64,000 nucleotides of DNA from Bradyrhizobium sp. BRP22 (GTDB taxonomy: Bacteria > Pseudomonadota > Alphaproteobacteria > Rhizobiales > Xanthobacteraceae), in the NCBI RefSeq assembly GCF_020194175.1, contig NZ_JADYVX010000015.1, forward strand, positions 100,867 to 164,866, in the 5' to 3' direction. The notes below the pieces were generated by a model that worked only from the letters and a program-made list of their open reading frames with translations, did not search any database and was not told the origin of the DNA. Each line of letters starts with the position of its first letter. Position 1 is the stretch's first letter. Position numbers and translations under genes: made by a program. Positions 1-9,156 of this stretch are shown here, piece by piece.

Positions 1-1
1 C

Positions 2-982
2 GAGAATGATCTTGGTATCTGGAATGAGGCCCAGGCCGAAAGTTTCAAACCATTGATCGAGTTCATGCGGCGCCAGAACACGGCGATCGGCATCCAGCTT
101 GCCCATGGCGGACGGAAGTCATCCTCGCAGACCGCCATGCAGGGCATGGGGCCGCTGACCGAAGAAAATATCAAGGCGGGTGCAAAGGTCTGGCAGCCGG
201 TGGGGCCGACAGCCGAGCCCGTAGCAGCCGGCTGGCTGGCGCCGCGGCAGCTGACGACAGCCGAGTGCCGGGCGATGCCCGCCACCTGGGCCAACGCCGC
301 GCGCAATGCGGTGAAAGCTGGCTTCGATGTCATCGAGGTCCACATGGCGCACGGCTATCTGCTCGCGTCTTTTCTCTCGCCGGTGTCCAATACGCGCAAC
401 GATGAATATGGCGGCGACCGCGCCGGACGCATGCGCCTGCCGCTGGAGGTCGTCGAGGCCGTGCGGCACGAAATGCCGGCTTCCATGCCGCTGTTCGTGC
501 GCGTCTCATCCGTGGACGGCACGAAGGAAGGCTGGAACATGGATGACACGGTGGCGCTTGCTCACGAGTTGAAGGCGCGCGGGGTTGACGTGATCGACTG
601 TTCGTCGGGCGGGATTGCAGGGGCCGCAACGGCGGCGCAGGTCACGCGCAGCCTTGGGTTTCAGGTCCCGTTCGCCGAGAGAGTTCGAAAGGAAGCAGAC
701 ATCGCCACGATGGCAGTCGGTCTCATTCTCGAGGCGCAACAGGCGGAAGCCATCCTTGAGAATGGTCAGGCTGATCTCATCGCGGTCGGGCGACAGTCGC
801 AGTACAATCCCAACATCGCCCATCACTGGTCTCACGATCTCGGCATCAACAGCCGCTTCGAGGACTGGACCCCGGAGTACGGGTGGTGGCTCGAGAAGCG
901 GATCAGAACGATGCAAGGCTTTGCCACGCCGACTGGCAGCGTGACACGTTCCTCCCCGGAGCATGGAGCCGATCAATCATAG
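2..982 (+). CDS. NADH:flavin oxidoreductase / Old Yellow Enzyme family (5' partial)
   Basis: Flavin-dependent ene-reductase-like protein of the YqjM/NamA branch, expected to be cytosolic and to bind FMN. The reading frame is open from base 2, so the start lies outside the window; the visible part is 326 residues. Recognisable stretches are QLAHGGRKSS (near residue 33), the HMAHGYLLASFLSP segment followed by the N-x-R-x-DEYGG motif, and the C-terminal phosphate-binding region ending in AVGRQSQYNPN. Substrate cannot be told from sequence. The family is clear; the physiological role is not. Confidence 0.85.
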   Translation, partial: ENDLGIWNEAQAESFKPLIEFMRRQNTAIGIQLAHGGRKSSSQTAMQGMGPLTEENIKAGAKVWQPVGPTAEPVAAGWLAPRQLTTAECRAMPATWANAARNAVKAGFDVIEVHMAHGYLLASFLSPVSNTRNDEYGGDRAGRMRLPLEVVEAVRHEMPASMPLFVRVSSVDGTKEGWNMDDTVALAHELKARGVDVIDCSSGGIAGAATAAQVTRSLGFQVPFAERVRKEADIATMAVGLILEAQQAEAILENGQADLIAVGRQSQYNPNIAHHWSHDLGINSRFEDWTPEYGWWLEKRIRTMQGFATPTGSVTRSSPEHGADQS

Positions 983-1094
983 AGTTTTCGGGCGCCAAGG
1001 TGGGACCAGGCGAACTCGTCAAACTCCAGAATGCGAATTGCAGTGCCGCACCACGCGTCGAGGACCATGCGGCGTGCGCTCGGCGGACCGCGTC

Positions 1095-2636
1095 TTACCA
1101 CCAACGCGGTTGCATCGGTTGGTAGTTCTGGCCGGCGCGCGGACGCGGATTGCCAGGTTGGGAATTCCAGTTCGGCTGGAAAAAGAATCCGAAGCCGTTG
1201 TTGCCCCAGTCGTTGCCGCTCGCAACGGGGACATCGACGATCGTAGGCTGGCGCATCTTGAAGCCGCCCTGGGGCTGGTTGCTTAGCACCGCGACGAACT
1301 CGGTGCGATAGTTGGTCTCGCGGCTGAGCGGCTCGTCCGAGACGATGATCGAGGACCGCGGCAATGCAGTCGGCGCGATGCGATCAAGCACATCCTGCGG
1401 GATGGTGATGCGGTCGAGCGCGTCCTTGGCGTCGTCCCCGTCGTCGATCGTGACCGCAGTCCAGTGCAGGCCGGCGTCGTTGCGCGCCATTGCCGTGAAC
1501 ACATGCGTGCCGATCGGCTTGTCGGGATCGCGGATCGTCACCGGAACCTCGATGGTCGCATCGAACACCTCGCCGCCGTCGGGCCACTGCTTGTGAGTGT
1601 TGCGCCGTACGTAAAGCTTCTGCGTCGCGCGGCTGATGTAAACCGACGCCGGCTCGAGCGCGAGCTTCGCCTCATTCGCCGCCTTGGCGGTGTCGGCCTT
1701 CCTGGTCTGGGCCGCTTTGGCGGCGTCCTTTGCGGCGGCTGCGGCGGCCGGCTTCGACTTCGCGTCGGTCTTGGCGGCGTCGAGTTGCGTCCCCGCCTCC
1801 GCAGCCCTAAGGGCGGCCTTCTCCCTCTGCTCCGTGGCCCGCGCCTTGGCCTGGTCCGTCTTTGCGGCGGCGAGCGTCTTGTCGGCGAAGGCGAGCTCGG
1901 CGTCGGCGCGGGCCTTGAGCCCCTCCAGCTTGCGCAGCGACGCCGTCAGCGATGCTGTCTCGCGCGCCGCTGTCGCGGCGGCTTTCCTCGCCTCGTCGGC
2001 TGCCCTGGCGGCCTCCTCGGCCTCGCGGGCGAGCGTCTCGGCACGCGCCGGAGCGGCTGCGACGGCCTTCGCGTTCGGCGCCAATAGCGCCGGGTGGGAA
2101 AACTCGACCGGAACCGCGTCGTTCGGCGAGATGATCACCCGCATTCCGATCCGCGTCTTGTCGAACAACTTCTCCGCAAAGTCGTAGGGCATCCTCACGC
2201 AGCCATGCGAGGCCGCATACCCGGGCAGCGGCCCGCCGTGCAGCGCGATGCCGTTCCAGGTGATGCGCTGCATGTTCGGCATCCAGGCATCGTCATAGAG
2301 GTTCGAGTGGTGGTCCTTTTCCTTATCGACCACGGCGAAGACGCCGGCAGGCGTCTCGCGTCCCTTGGTGCCGGTCGACACCGGCGCGCGCAGGATCCAG
2401 CCCTCGGCGTCGTAAAAAGTGACCTGCTGGGTCTTGATCGACACGATCGCCATGATCGGCTCGCCTGCATCGCGCGGGGCCGTCGCCTCGGTGGCCGGCG
2501 CGGGGCGCGCCTGTCTCGCCGCGGCATCGACAGTCAGCGCCGCCAATGCGGTCATCGTCACGAGCGTCACAATGGCGGGTCGCCTCCAACGCCGCGTTTC
2601 CACGGTGGATTGCGCCGTCATCAATCGACTTACCAT
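1095..2636 (-). CDS. L,D-transpeptidase (YkuD domain) with coiled-coil and degenerate second domain
   Basis: Periplasmic peptidoglycan-modifying enzyme. An N-terminal hydrophobic segment (about residues 22-40) looks like a signal peptide or anchor. A YkuD domain follows (about 60-165) with the catalytic motif ALHGG...SHGCVRM. Next is a long Ala/Lys/Glu-rich segment (about 190-330), predicted coiled coil. The C-terminal part (about 335-450) again resembles the start of a YkuD fold (VYISRATQKLYV, PIGTHVFTAM) but has no SHGC motif, so it is probably non-catalytic. The tail is rich in Asn, Pro and Trp. Start 2636 is the first ATG; a second Met five codons later is possible. It is monocistronic here. 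Confidence 0.85.
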   Translation of the reverse strand: MVSRLMTAQSTVETRRWRRPAIVTLVTMTALAALTVDAAARQARPAPATEATAPRDAGEPIMAIVSIKTQQVTFYDAEGWILRAPVSTGTKGRETPAGVFAVVDKEKDHHSNLYDDAWMPNMQRITWNGIALHGGPLPGYAASHGCVRMPYDFAEKLFDKTRIGMRVIISPNDAVPVEFSHPALLAPNAKAVAAAPARAETLAREAEEAARAADEARKAAATAARETASLTASLRKLEGLKARADAELAFADKTLAAAKTDQAKARATEQREKAALRAAEAGTQLDAAKTDAKSKPAAAAAAKDAAKAAQTRKADTAKAANEAKLALEPASVYISRATQKLYVRRNTHKQWPDGGEVFDATIEVPVTIRDPDKPIGTHVFTAMARNDAGLHWTAVTIDDGDDAKDALDRITIPQDVLDRIAPTALPRSSIIVSDEPLSRETNYRTEFVAVLSNQPQGGFKMRQPTIVDVPVASGNDWGNNGFGFFFQPNWNSQPGNPRPRAGQNYQPMQPRWW

Positions 2637-2794
2637 GCCATGTCCCGGTTGAAATGCCTGTCCGCGCCTGCGTCCATCAAGATCGGCGACCAGCTTATTT
2701 GAGTCACCCCGATACGGCTAGAGCGACCCGGTGTCGACTGGGAAAGCCGGGTGCCGGTTGCACCCGTGGGACCCGTGCAACAAAAGCACGAGGG

Positions 2795-2900
2795 CTAGAG
2801 CGTTTTCGAGCGAAGTGGAGACCGGTTCGCGTGAAGAAAACGCGTCAAAACAAGAATCTACAGCTTCGGTTCTGATTCAATCAGAGCCGAAAATGCTCTA
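2795..2900. repeat. Dispersed intergenic repeat, copy 1
   Basis: This roughly 105-base unit lies in the 404-base gap between two divergently ending genes (2637-3040). It closely resembles 21842-21946: both contain GCGTTTT-(c/a)-AGCGAAGTG, a middle GCGTCAAA, and TTCAATCAGA near the end. I see no coding sequence in the rest of the gap. Repeats of this appearance are common in Bradyrhizobium intergenic regions (family recognition from memory, not searched). Confidence 0.65.
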
Positions 2901-3040
2901 GGACCACAGGTCAACCGGAGCAACACCGGCTTTTCCTGCGCGATGGTTTGACGGCCTAAATAAAAGGCTCGATCCGAAAGTGACCGTTTTTGACCGGAGC
3001 CGACGAAGCGAGATATTCGCTCCAACGTCCGATGCGAGAC

Positions 3041-4279
3041 CTAACGCTCCCCCCGCTGCGTTATACGCGTTCCGTCAGCAATTCGGTCACTGGGATGCAG
3101 GACGACCCGATCGCCAGCCGCAAGTCCGGAGATCACTTCCACCAGCCGATTGTTGCGATGCCCGACTTGGACTGGAATACTTCTGGCACGGCCGTTCTCA
3201 TCGGCAAAAGCGAACCACTGATCACCTTTTCGGAACAGCGCGCTCACGGGAATGGTCAAGGCGTCTGCACTGCTCCAAGTGGTGACGTGGACAACGACGC
3301 GGTAGTCGTGACCTAGCTGCGACCACACATCCGGCGGGTCCACGAAGTCGATGGTCACGCGGACCCGTTGTTCCTCGATACCGAGCGCCGAGACCTTCAG
3401 GAAACCGGCGGGGTCCACCCGTACCACCTTGCCCCTGATGGATGGTCCCCCCCAACCGTCGATCCGGACGGGTGCGCCCACCTTGATCTGGACGGCATCG
3501 GTCGAGAGCAGGTCCGCCACGACCTCGAGATCGAGCGGATTGCCGATATCGACCAAGGGCGCGCCCGGCAGAACCGCGGCCTCGCTGTCCTGGATGATCT
3601 TCAGCACCTTGCCGCTGGCCGGCGCGAACACCTTCACACAGCATGCCCTGTCCGTGGACGGCGCCAGAGTGGCCGGATCGATCAAGCGCGCCGCAGCGCT
3701 CGCCCGCGCGCTGCGCCGCATCTCGAGTTGCGCCTTGGCACTCGCAAGCGCGGCTTCATTGCTGTCGACTTCGAACTTGGCCTTGTCATAGGCCTGTGCG
3801 GAGATGGTCTGGGTGCGCGACAGGGCCTGCGCCCGTTGGAACTCAGTTCGCGCGAAATCGAGCACGGCTTCGAGGCGACGGATTTCCGCTTCCTGCTGCT
3901 GGATAGATGCATCGGCCGCGATCAACTCGGCCTGCAGCTGATCGCGCGATCGTACGTCGATGAAGCTAGGCGGCGTCGGCTGCATCAGCGCGACAATGCT
4001 TTGGTTGGCGATGACTTCATCACCGACATGCAGCGACGGGCTCCGTTCACCCGTAGGATGAGAAATTCTCAAGACCTTTCCGGCGACGGGCGCGGAAACC
4101 GTATAGATGTGCCGTACATGGGTCCTACCGTCGTCCTCGGCCGTGACCTCCATCGATCCCCGCGTCACGGTCGCCAAGTCCACGCCAACTGGAGCTGGCC
4201 AGGCCAGCCAAAAGCCCGCCGCTACAACCACCACTGAAGCTGCCGTCCAACTCCCCCGCTTCAACCAGGTCGCGCTCAT
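3041..4279 (-). CDS. HlyD-family periplasmic adaptor (membrane fusion protein) of an ABC exporter
   Basis: Membrane fusion protein of 412 residues that would link the inner-membrane ABC transporter encoded just upstream to the periplasm. It has one N-terminal transmembrane segment (about 12-30), a split lipoyl/barrel-sandwich region (VSAPVAGKVLRI near residue 62; VFAPASGKVLKI near 220), and a coiled-coil hairpin between them rich in Gln, Glu and Ala. The permease stop is 3 bases upstream of this start, which implies one operon. The substrate is unknown; MacA-like export of a peptide, lipid or drug is the family norm. Confidence 0.85.
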   Translation of the reverse strand: MSATWLKRGSWTAASVVVVAAGFWLAWPAPVGVDLATVTRGSMEVTAEDDGRTHVRHIYTVSAPVAGKVLRISHPTGERSPSLHVGDEVIANQSIVALMQPTPPSFIDVRSRDQLQAELIAADASIQQQEAEIRRLEAVLDFARTEFQRAQALSRTQTISAQAYDKAKFEVDSNEAALASAKAQLEMRRSARASAAARLIDPATLAPSTDRACCVKVFAPASGKVLKIIQDSEAAVLPGAPLVDIGNPLDLEVVADLLSTDAVQIKVGAPVRIDGWGGPSIRGKVVRVDPAGFLKVSALGIEEQRVRVTIDFVDPPDVWSQLGHDYRVVVHVTTWSSADALTIPVSALFRKGDQWFAFADENGRARSIPVQVGHRNNRLVEVISGLAAGDRVVLHPSDRIADGTRITQRGER

Positions 4280-4282
4280 GGC

Positions 4283-6646
4283 TCAGTCCCTTGTCTTGAG
4301 AACGCTGACAAGATCAAGCTGGGCGAGCCGCTGCCATATCGCCAGGGCGGAGGCCAGCGCCGCCGCCATCACCATGCCGCTCGCCAGAGCATAGGTCAGG
4401 GTGTCGACGACCAGGCGCGTCCTCATGACATCGGCTGCCATCCTGGTCTTCAATAACCAGGCAAGGGCGTAGCCGATGCTCCATCCGGCAGGTTGCGCCA
4501 GCAGCGTCAACAGCGCCAGTTCAAACAGCAAGATGCGGAACACCTCCGCCTGCGTAAAGCCCAAGACCCGCAGACTGGCGATCTCGCGGGCACGCTCCGA
4601 CAGCGAGATGCGGGCGCTGTTGTAGACGACGCCGAACGCAATAAGTGCCGCAAGTCCGGTGTAGATCGTGGCCATGGTGGTCACAATCACCGCCATCTCC
4701 TTGCGGAAATTGGCGAGCGACAGCCGTTGTAGCGCCAGGCCTGCGACGCTCGGCAGGCGCTTGATTGTGTCGTAGAATTCGCCCGTTCTCGAGATATCGA
4801 GGCTCACATTCACCGCGTTGACGGTCGGCACCTCGCGCATCAGGCGCGACAGCATCGCGGCATCCATCATGCCCTGCATGCCAAAGTAGTCCTCGACAAG
4901 GGCTGTGATCGGCAGTGAGACAGTGCGGCGCTGCCCTTCGAGCAGGTCGATCTCGACCACGTCACCGGCTTTGGCGCCGATCAGGTCCCCCAGCCAGCTC
5001 GAAATCGCCAGCCCGCCTTCCGGCAACACCACCGGGCGCAGGTCGACGTCGATGATCCGGTTTAGATCAGCATCGGCCGGGCGTGCATTCAACATGACGC
5101 GTCGTTCGAGGGGACCCTTACGGATACGTACGGGAACCTCGCGGTACGGTTCGACAGCGACCACTCCTGGCAGACGGGCCACCTGGTAGATGACGTTGGC
5201 ATTGCGCCGCTCAACGAAGCTCACCGTGGCATCTTGCCGGCCCGCCATGAAAAATGTGACGTCGATCAGGTTTTCCATGGTGCCGCTTAGAAACAGCGAC
5301 GCGACGAGGATACCGGTCGACAGGGAAAGGCCGACCACCGTGAACGTAGCCCTGAAGGGATGACCGGAAATGTTACGCACCATCATAACGGCGGGTTGCG
5401 ACAGAATCTGCCGGACCGACAAGGCTGCTGGTAGGACACGACGGTAACGTGGCGGCGCCGGTGGCTTCATCGCTACTGCGGGCGGGAGGGCGACGATGCT
5501 GCGCAGTGCACGGATCGCGCCTACAACGCCGGCAGCGAGACTCAGGGCGCCAGCAATGACGTAGATGCCGGGCGTAGCGGCAAAAATCAGGAACGGGAAG
5601 TGGACGATATCGCGATAAAGCTTTGTGACGTAGGCTCCGAGCCAAGTGCCGGCGGCGGTACCCACGACAATGCCGATTGCCACAATGACGACCACGAACT
5701 TGATGTAGTGCAGGCCGATGGTGCGATTGGAATAGCCAAGCGCTTTGAAGAGACCAATCTGCTCGCGCTCGAGGGCGACAATACGAGTCAGGGTCAGGTT
5801 GATCAGAAAGGCCGCCACGAGAAGAAAGATCGGCGGCAGGGTCCGGCTCATGTTCCGGAGCATTTCCATCCCGTGCTTGATATATGCATCCGAGAACTGA
5901 TCCCGCCTGCCGTAAGCGGCTTGGCCACCATAACGGTCCAGCAAGGCGTCGAGACGCTTAATGACCTCCGGTTCTGAGGCATTGGGTAGGAGCTTTAGGG
6001 CGACTGACGAAAAGGCACCGTCAAGATCGTAGGCGGCGGCGAGAGCTTTTTCGGCCATCCACACTATGGCGAAACGGCTATCATCGGGCACCCGATCGCC
6101 CGGGCCCAGGGCATAGATGAATTCAGGGGTCAAGGCCGTGCCGACGATCACAAGATCGCGCTTGCGTCCGTTGAGAATTGCCGAGAAGTGCGATCCCGGC
6201 TGGAAGCTGTGGGCCTTGGCAAAGCCGTCCGTTACCACCACCTCATGCTCGCTCGTGGGCTGAGGCAGGCGTCCGCTGCGCAGGTAGAGCTGGTTGAGGC
6301 GCGGCTGGCCGCCGTCAGGCAAGGAGATGAACTCGCCAGTAGCTGGCGCGGCGAATTGGGGAACATCAAGCAACGCCAGCTTGGCGATGCGGCCTTCGGC
6401 GGAGGCAACGCCCGGAATTTCGGCGATCTCAGTCAGCAAATTCTTGGGGGCGCGCCTCGCCAGGGCGAAGACGTCGGCAAACTGCAGCCTTTCATAGTAG
6501 GCAATGCGCGTTTCCTCGAGCGAATTCAAGGAACCGACCGCCATCACCAGCGATGCGACGCCTCCCGCCACGACGAAGGCGATGGCGAGCGACTGCGCCC
6601 ACAGCCGGCGAACGTCTCGCAAAAGCTTAGTATTGAGTGCAGACAT
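4283..6646 (-). CDS. ABC transporter permease, double FtsX/MacB-type
   Basis: Inner-membrane permease of 787 residues with two FtsX-like units. The first has a TM near 17-37, a large periplasmic loop, and TMs at roughly 270-380. The second has a TM near 430-455, another large loop, and three TMs at roughly 665-775. This duplicated layout is typical of permeases that work with a separate LolD/MacB-type ATPase. It lies 3 bases from both the ATPase gene upstream and the adaptor gene downstream, so the three are almost certainly co-translated parts of one export system. Confidence 0.9.
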   Translation of the reverse strand: MSALNTKLLRDVRRLWAQSLAIAFVVAGGVASLVMAVGSLNSLEETRIAYYERLQFADVFALARRAPKNLLTEIAEIPGVASAEGRIAKLALLDVPQFAAPATGEFISLPDGGQPRLNQLYLRSGRLPQPTSEHEVVVTDGFAKAHSFQPGSHFSAILNGRKRDLVIVGTALTPEFIYALGPGDRVPDDSRFAIVWMAEKALAAAYDLDGAFSSVALKLLPNASEPEVIKRLDALLDRYGGQAAYGRRDQFSDAYIKHGMEMLRNMSRTLPPIFLLVAAFLINLTLTRIVALEREQIGLFKALGYSNRTIGLHYIKFVVVIVAIGIVVGTAAGTWLGAYVTKLYRDIVHFPFLIFAATPGIYVIAGALSLAAGVVGAIRALRSIVALPPAVAMKPPAPPRYRRVLPAALSVRQILSQPAVMMVRNISGHPFRATFTVVGLSLSTGILVASLFLSGTMENLIDVTFFMAGRQDATVSFVERRNANVIYQVARLPGVVAVEPYREVPVRIRKGPLERRVMLNARPADADLNRIIDVDLRPVVLPEGGLAISSWLGDLIGAKAGDVVEIDLLEGQRRTVSLPITALVEDYFGMQGMMDAAMLSRLMREVPTVNAVNVSLDISRTGEFYDTIKRLPSVAGLALQRLSLANFRKEMAVIVTTMATIYTGLAALIAFGVVYNSARISLSERAREIASLRVLGFTQAEVFRILLFELALLTLLAQPAGWSIGYALAWLLKTRMAADVMRTRLVVDTLTYALASGMVMAAALASALAIWQRLAQLDLVSVLKTRD

Positions 6647-6649
6647 GTC

Positions 6650-7357
6650 TCACCAGCTCAACTCTGCCGCATCGCGGCGCCTCTCGTTCTCCTGAATCCT
6701 TGAAATTCCCCCGTCGGCAAAGAACAACACGCGATCGGCGACCTGCTGGATGCCGGCATTGTGGGTGATGATGAGCGTCGTGGTCCCAAGCTGGCGATTG
6801 ACGCCGAGCAGGGCGTCTATCACGCGAATGCCGGTCTTGGAGTCGAGCGCGCCGGTCGGCTCGTCGCAGAGCAGCACCGCCGGACGCTTCGCGATCGCGC
6901 GCGCAATCGCGACCCTCTGCTGCTCGCCGCCGGACAATTGCGCCGGGAAGTGATGCATGCGCTCCTGCAATCCCACCAGCGCAAGCGCTTCATCCGGGCG
7001 CATCGGGTCGCTCGCAATCTCCGTCACCAGCGCGACGTTCTCGTAAGCTGTCAGGCTCGGCACAAGGTTGTAGAATTGAAAGACGAAGCCGACATGCTGT
7101 CGCCGGTAACTGGTCAGGCCGCGATCATTGAGGCGGGTGAGCTCCAGGTTGCGAAAGAACAGCCTGCCGCTCGTCGGGTGATCGAGCCCGCCCATGATGT
7201 TGAGCAGCGTCGTCTTGCCGCTGCCGGAAGGGCCGAGCAGCACCGCCACTTCCTGCTCTGCGATCTCAAGGTCGACATTATTGAGCGCACGAACCTCGAC
7301 CTCGCCGGTGACGTAGGTCTTGGTCAGGGCCGAGGCTGTGAAGATCGGCTGCGTCAT
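6650..7357 (-). CDS. ABC transporter ATP-binding protein (LolD/MacB type)
   Basis: Cytosolic ATPase of 235 residues. All nucleotide-binding motifs are present: Walker A GPSGSGKTT (42-50), Q-loop QFYNL, signature LSGGEQQR, Walker B LLCDEPTGALD, and the switch His in IITHN. The length and the GALDS motif match the lipoprotein-release/MacB class rather than importers. It is encoded directly upstream of the double permease and downstream, by 52 bases, of a small secreted protein that may be an accessory or substrate-binding part. Confidence 0.92.
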   Translation of the reverse strand: MTQPIFTASALTKTYVTGEVEVRALNNVDLEIAEQEVAVLLGPSGSGKTTLLNIMGGLDHPTSGRLFFRNLELTRLNDRGLTSYRRQHVGFVFQFYNLVPSLTAYENVALVTEIASDPMRPDEALALVGLQERMHHFPAQLSGGEQQRVAIARAIAKRPAVLLCDEPTGALDSKTGIRVIDALLGVNRQLGTTTLIITHNAGIQQVADRVLFFADGGISRIQENERRRDAAELSW

Positions 7358-7409
7358 GGTTTGCCGCTTTCTGTGCCGCCGGGCCCGGCGAAGCGTGCAT
7401 GTCCAGTTG

Positions 7410-7886
7410 CTACCGGCGATGGTCGTATTTGAATTGCAGCACGGCTGGAGCTGCGCCGCTTCGCTCGATCGTCAGCTTCACGGTGTAGAGATCAAACCCG
7501 GGTAGATCGACGAAGCCGCCGTAGGACGTCGTGCCCACGATCTGCATCGGTTCCAGCTTCCTCTTGCTGCCTGACAACCCGAGGCCCGCTACTTCCGCAG
7601 TTACGACGGCGTCTGAAACGCGGGCGCCACTCGCGGCATCGAACACGGCCGCAACAAGATGATATTCGTGCGGTCCCTTCGGAAGGCCGCCGTGCATCGG
7701 CTGCTCCGTGGTGCTGCCTGCGGGAAGCCCCTTGACGATCTCGGCCGGAACGAGGCCGAGATACACCGTCACGCCGGCAGCCGTTTTCGATAGCTCGGTC
7801 TCCGCAGCAATGGCTGTGACGGCTGGACCTATCAGGGGAAAGCTAAACGCAAGGAGACAGGCGGCCAAAGCACGCTTGCTAGCCAT
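7410..7886 (-). CDS. Secreted protein of unknown function in ABC exporter operon
   Basis: This 158-residue protein has a clear signal peptide (Lys/Arg start, hydrophobic 8-26, cleavage likely after AIAAE). The mature part is beta-rich and has the general look of FixH/YtkA-like periplasmic domains (GPHEYHLVAAVFD, then a sheet-forming C-terminus), but I cannot assign a family with confidence. Its start overlaps the end of the upstream methyltransferase gene by 8 bases, and the ABC ATPase follows after 52 bases, so it belongs to the same transcript. Confidence 0.75.
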   Translation of the reverse strand: MASKRALAACLLAFSFPLIGPAVTAIAAETELSKTAAGVTVYLGLVPAEIVKGLPAGSTTEQPMHGGLPKGPHEYHLVAAVFDAASGARVSDAVVTAEVAGLGLSGSKRKLEPMQIVGTTSYGGFVDLPGFDLYTVKLTIERSGAAPAVLQFKYDHRR

Positions 7887-8553
7887 GGCGGTAACCTCCA
7901 GTGGGCGCCTTGCCGAGCAGCCGGCTCAGCTTTGGAATAAAGCCGGGTACGTCGGCCGCATATCGCGCATAGGCATCGCCGAAGGCGGATCGCGCATCCT
8001 GTTCCTCGCGTCGCGCCAGCCGCACATACATCACGGTCAGCACCGGAAACATCGCCAAGGTCAGGATCGTGGGCCATTGCAACAGAAAGCCAAACATCAC
8101 CAGGATGAAGCCGACATATTGCGGATGGCGCACATAGCTGTAGGGCCCGGTCGTCGCGAGCCTGCGTGTCTGCTGTGCGTGATAGAGGATTTTCCAGGCC
8201 GCAGCGATCAGCAAGAAGCCGGCACCGATGAAGATGAAGCTCAGGACGTGGAACGGTCCGGCATGCGGATTGGCCTTCCAGCCGAACAGCATCTCCAGAA
8301 GGTGGCCGGCATCATGCGAGAACCAGTCGACATTGGGGTAGCGCGACTGCAGCCAGCCCGAGAGAAGATAGATGGTCAGCGGAAAGCCGTACATCTCAAC
8401 GAACAGTGCCACGAGAAACGCGCTGAAGGCGGAAAATGAGCGCCAATCGCGCGTGGTCTGCGGCTTGAAGAAGCTGTATGCAAAGAGGATGAAGACGGCC
8501 GAGTTGACGATCACCAGGCTCCAGAGCCCGTAGGAAGGCGCGGCATCGTGCAT
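7879..8553 (-). CDS. Isoprenylcysteine carboxyl methyltransferase-like membrane protein
   Basis: Integral membrane protein of 224 residues with about five hydrophobic segments. The C-terminal signature of the ICMT/PEMT methyltransferase fold is present: GPYSYVRHPQYVGF followed later by REEQDARSAFGDAY. Bacterial members methylate unknown substrates using S-adenosylmethionine. The chosen ATG at 8553 has an AAGGAG ribosome-binding site 6-7 bases ahead and overlaps the preceding DUF2933 stop (TGATG), so longer upstream readings are not needed. Confidence 0.8.
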   Translation of the reverse strand: MHDAAPSYGLWSLVIVNSAVFILFAYSFFKPQTTRDWRSFSAFSAFLVALFVEMYGFPLTIYLLSGWLQSRYPNVDWFSHDAGHLLEMLFGWKANPHAGPFHVLSFIFIGAGFLLIAAAWKILYHAQQTRRLATTGPYSYVRHPQYVGFILVMFGFLLQWPTILTLAMFPVLTVMYVRLARREEQDARSAFGDAYARYAADVPGFIPKLSRLLGKAPTGGYRHG

Positions 8554-8801
8554 CACACGCTCCTTTGGTCGTCCGGCTGACCATGGCCACCGTGACCGCC
8601 GTGATGCATGAAGAGGTGCATTAGCGGGCAGGCGAGCAGCGGCAGCCAGACCAGAAGACCCAGCACATGGGCCCGATGCTCGGTGAGCAGCAATGCGAAG
8701 GCCATGACCAGAAAGGCGAGAAGCACGATGCCGGCGCGCGCCCTCATCGACGGCCTTGGCCGCGCTGGTTCCCGATGCCCGACGTAATCCTGCATCGACA
8801 T
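8553..8801 (-). CDS. Small His-rich membrane protein (DUF2933-like)
   Basis: Protein of about 82 residues with a basic N-terminus, a central transmembrane helix pair (about 32-62) and a C-terminal His/Gly tail containing MHHGGHGGHG. This layout matches DUF2933 proteins, often found near metal-handling genes (family knowledge). The His tail suggests metal binding, which is inference. Its stop overlaps the methyltransferase start (TGATG). It heads a six-gene minus-strand operon ending at 3041. Confidence 0.7.
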   Translation of the reverse strand: MSMQDYVGHREPARPRPSMRARAGIVLLAFLVMAFALLLTEHRAHVLGLLVWLPLLACPLMHLFMHHGGHGGHGQPDDQRSV

Positions 8802-8827
8802 GGACAGCTCCCAAACCGAAGCAAATG

Positions 8828-9004
8828 CTAGAGCGGCTCGACGGGACAATGTTGACGCAGGTCAATGGAACAGCATCCGCCGGCGCCCGACGAGCAGGCC
8901 GCCAGGCGATCGACGCTCGCGCCTCGCCGCGCCGGCTTTGCCTCCTTCATCCACCCCATTCCCATCGTCTGACCGCTCTGCATTCCCGCCACCAGGGGCA
9001 TCAT
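8828..9004 (-). CDS. Possible small Cys-rich ORF upstream of the exporter operon
   Basis: A 58-codon reading frame starts at tandem ATG codons and ends 26 bases before the DUF2933 gene. It carries several Met and a Cys-rich stretch (CSSGAGGCCS). The same frame stays open about 100 bases further upstream without an ATG, so this could be a fragment of a longer, decayed gene. No family recognised and no good ribosome-binding site seen. The rest of 8802-9156 shows nothing else. Confidence 0.2.
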   Translation of the reverse strand: MMPLVAGMQSGQTMGMGWMKEAKPARRGASVDRLAACSSGAGGCCSIDLRQHCPVEPL

Positions 9005-9156
9005 GCCCAGATGCGAGGCGAGAAGCTCTTCGGCGGGCTTCCGCTCGTCAGATAGGATGCCGACAAGAGCGGCAAGGGCTGCCTTGATCGCGCGGGTACG
9101 AGGCGCCGGGATGTCTACCCTTAGCCCGCTGTTTGAGGCTCAGCGGCCATGGTCAT

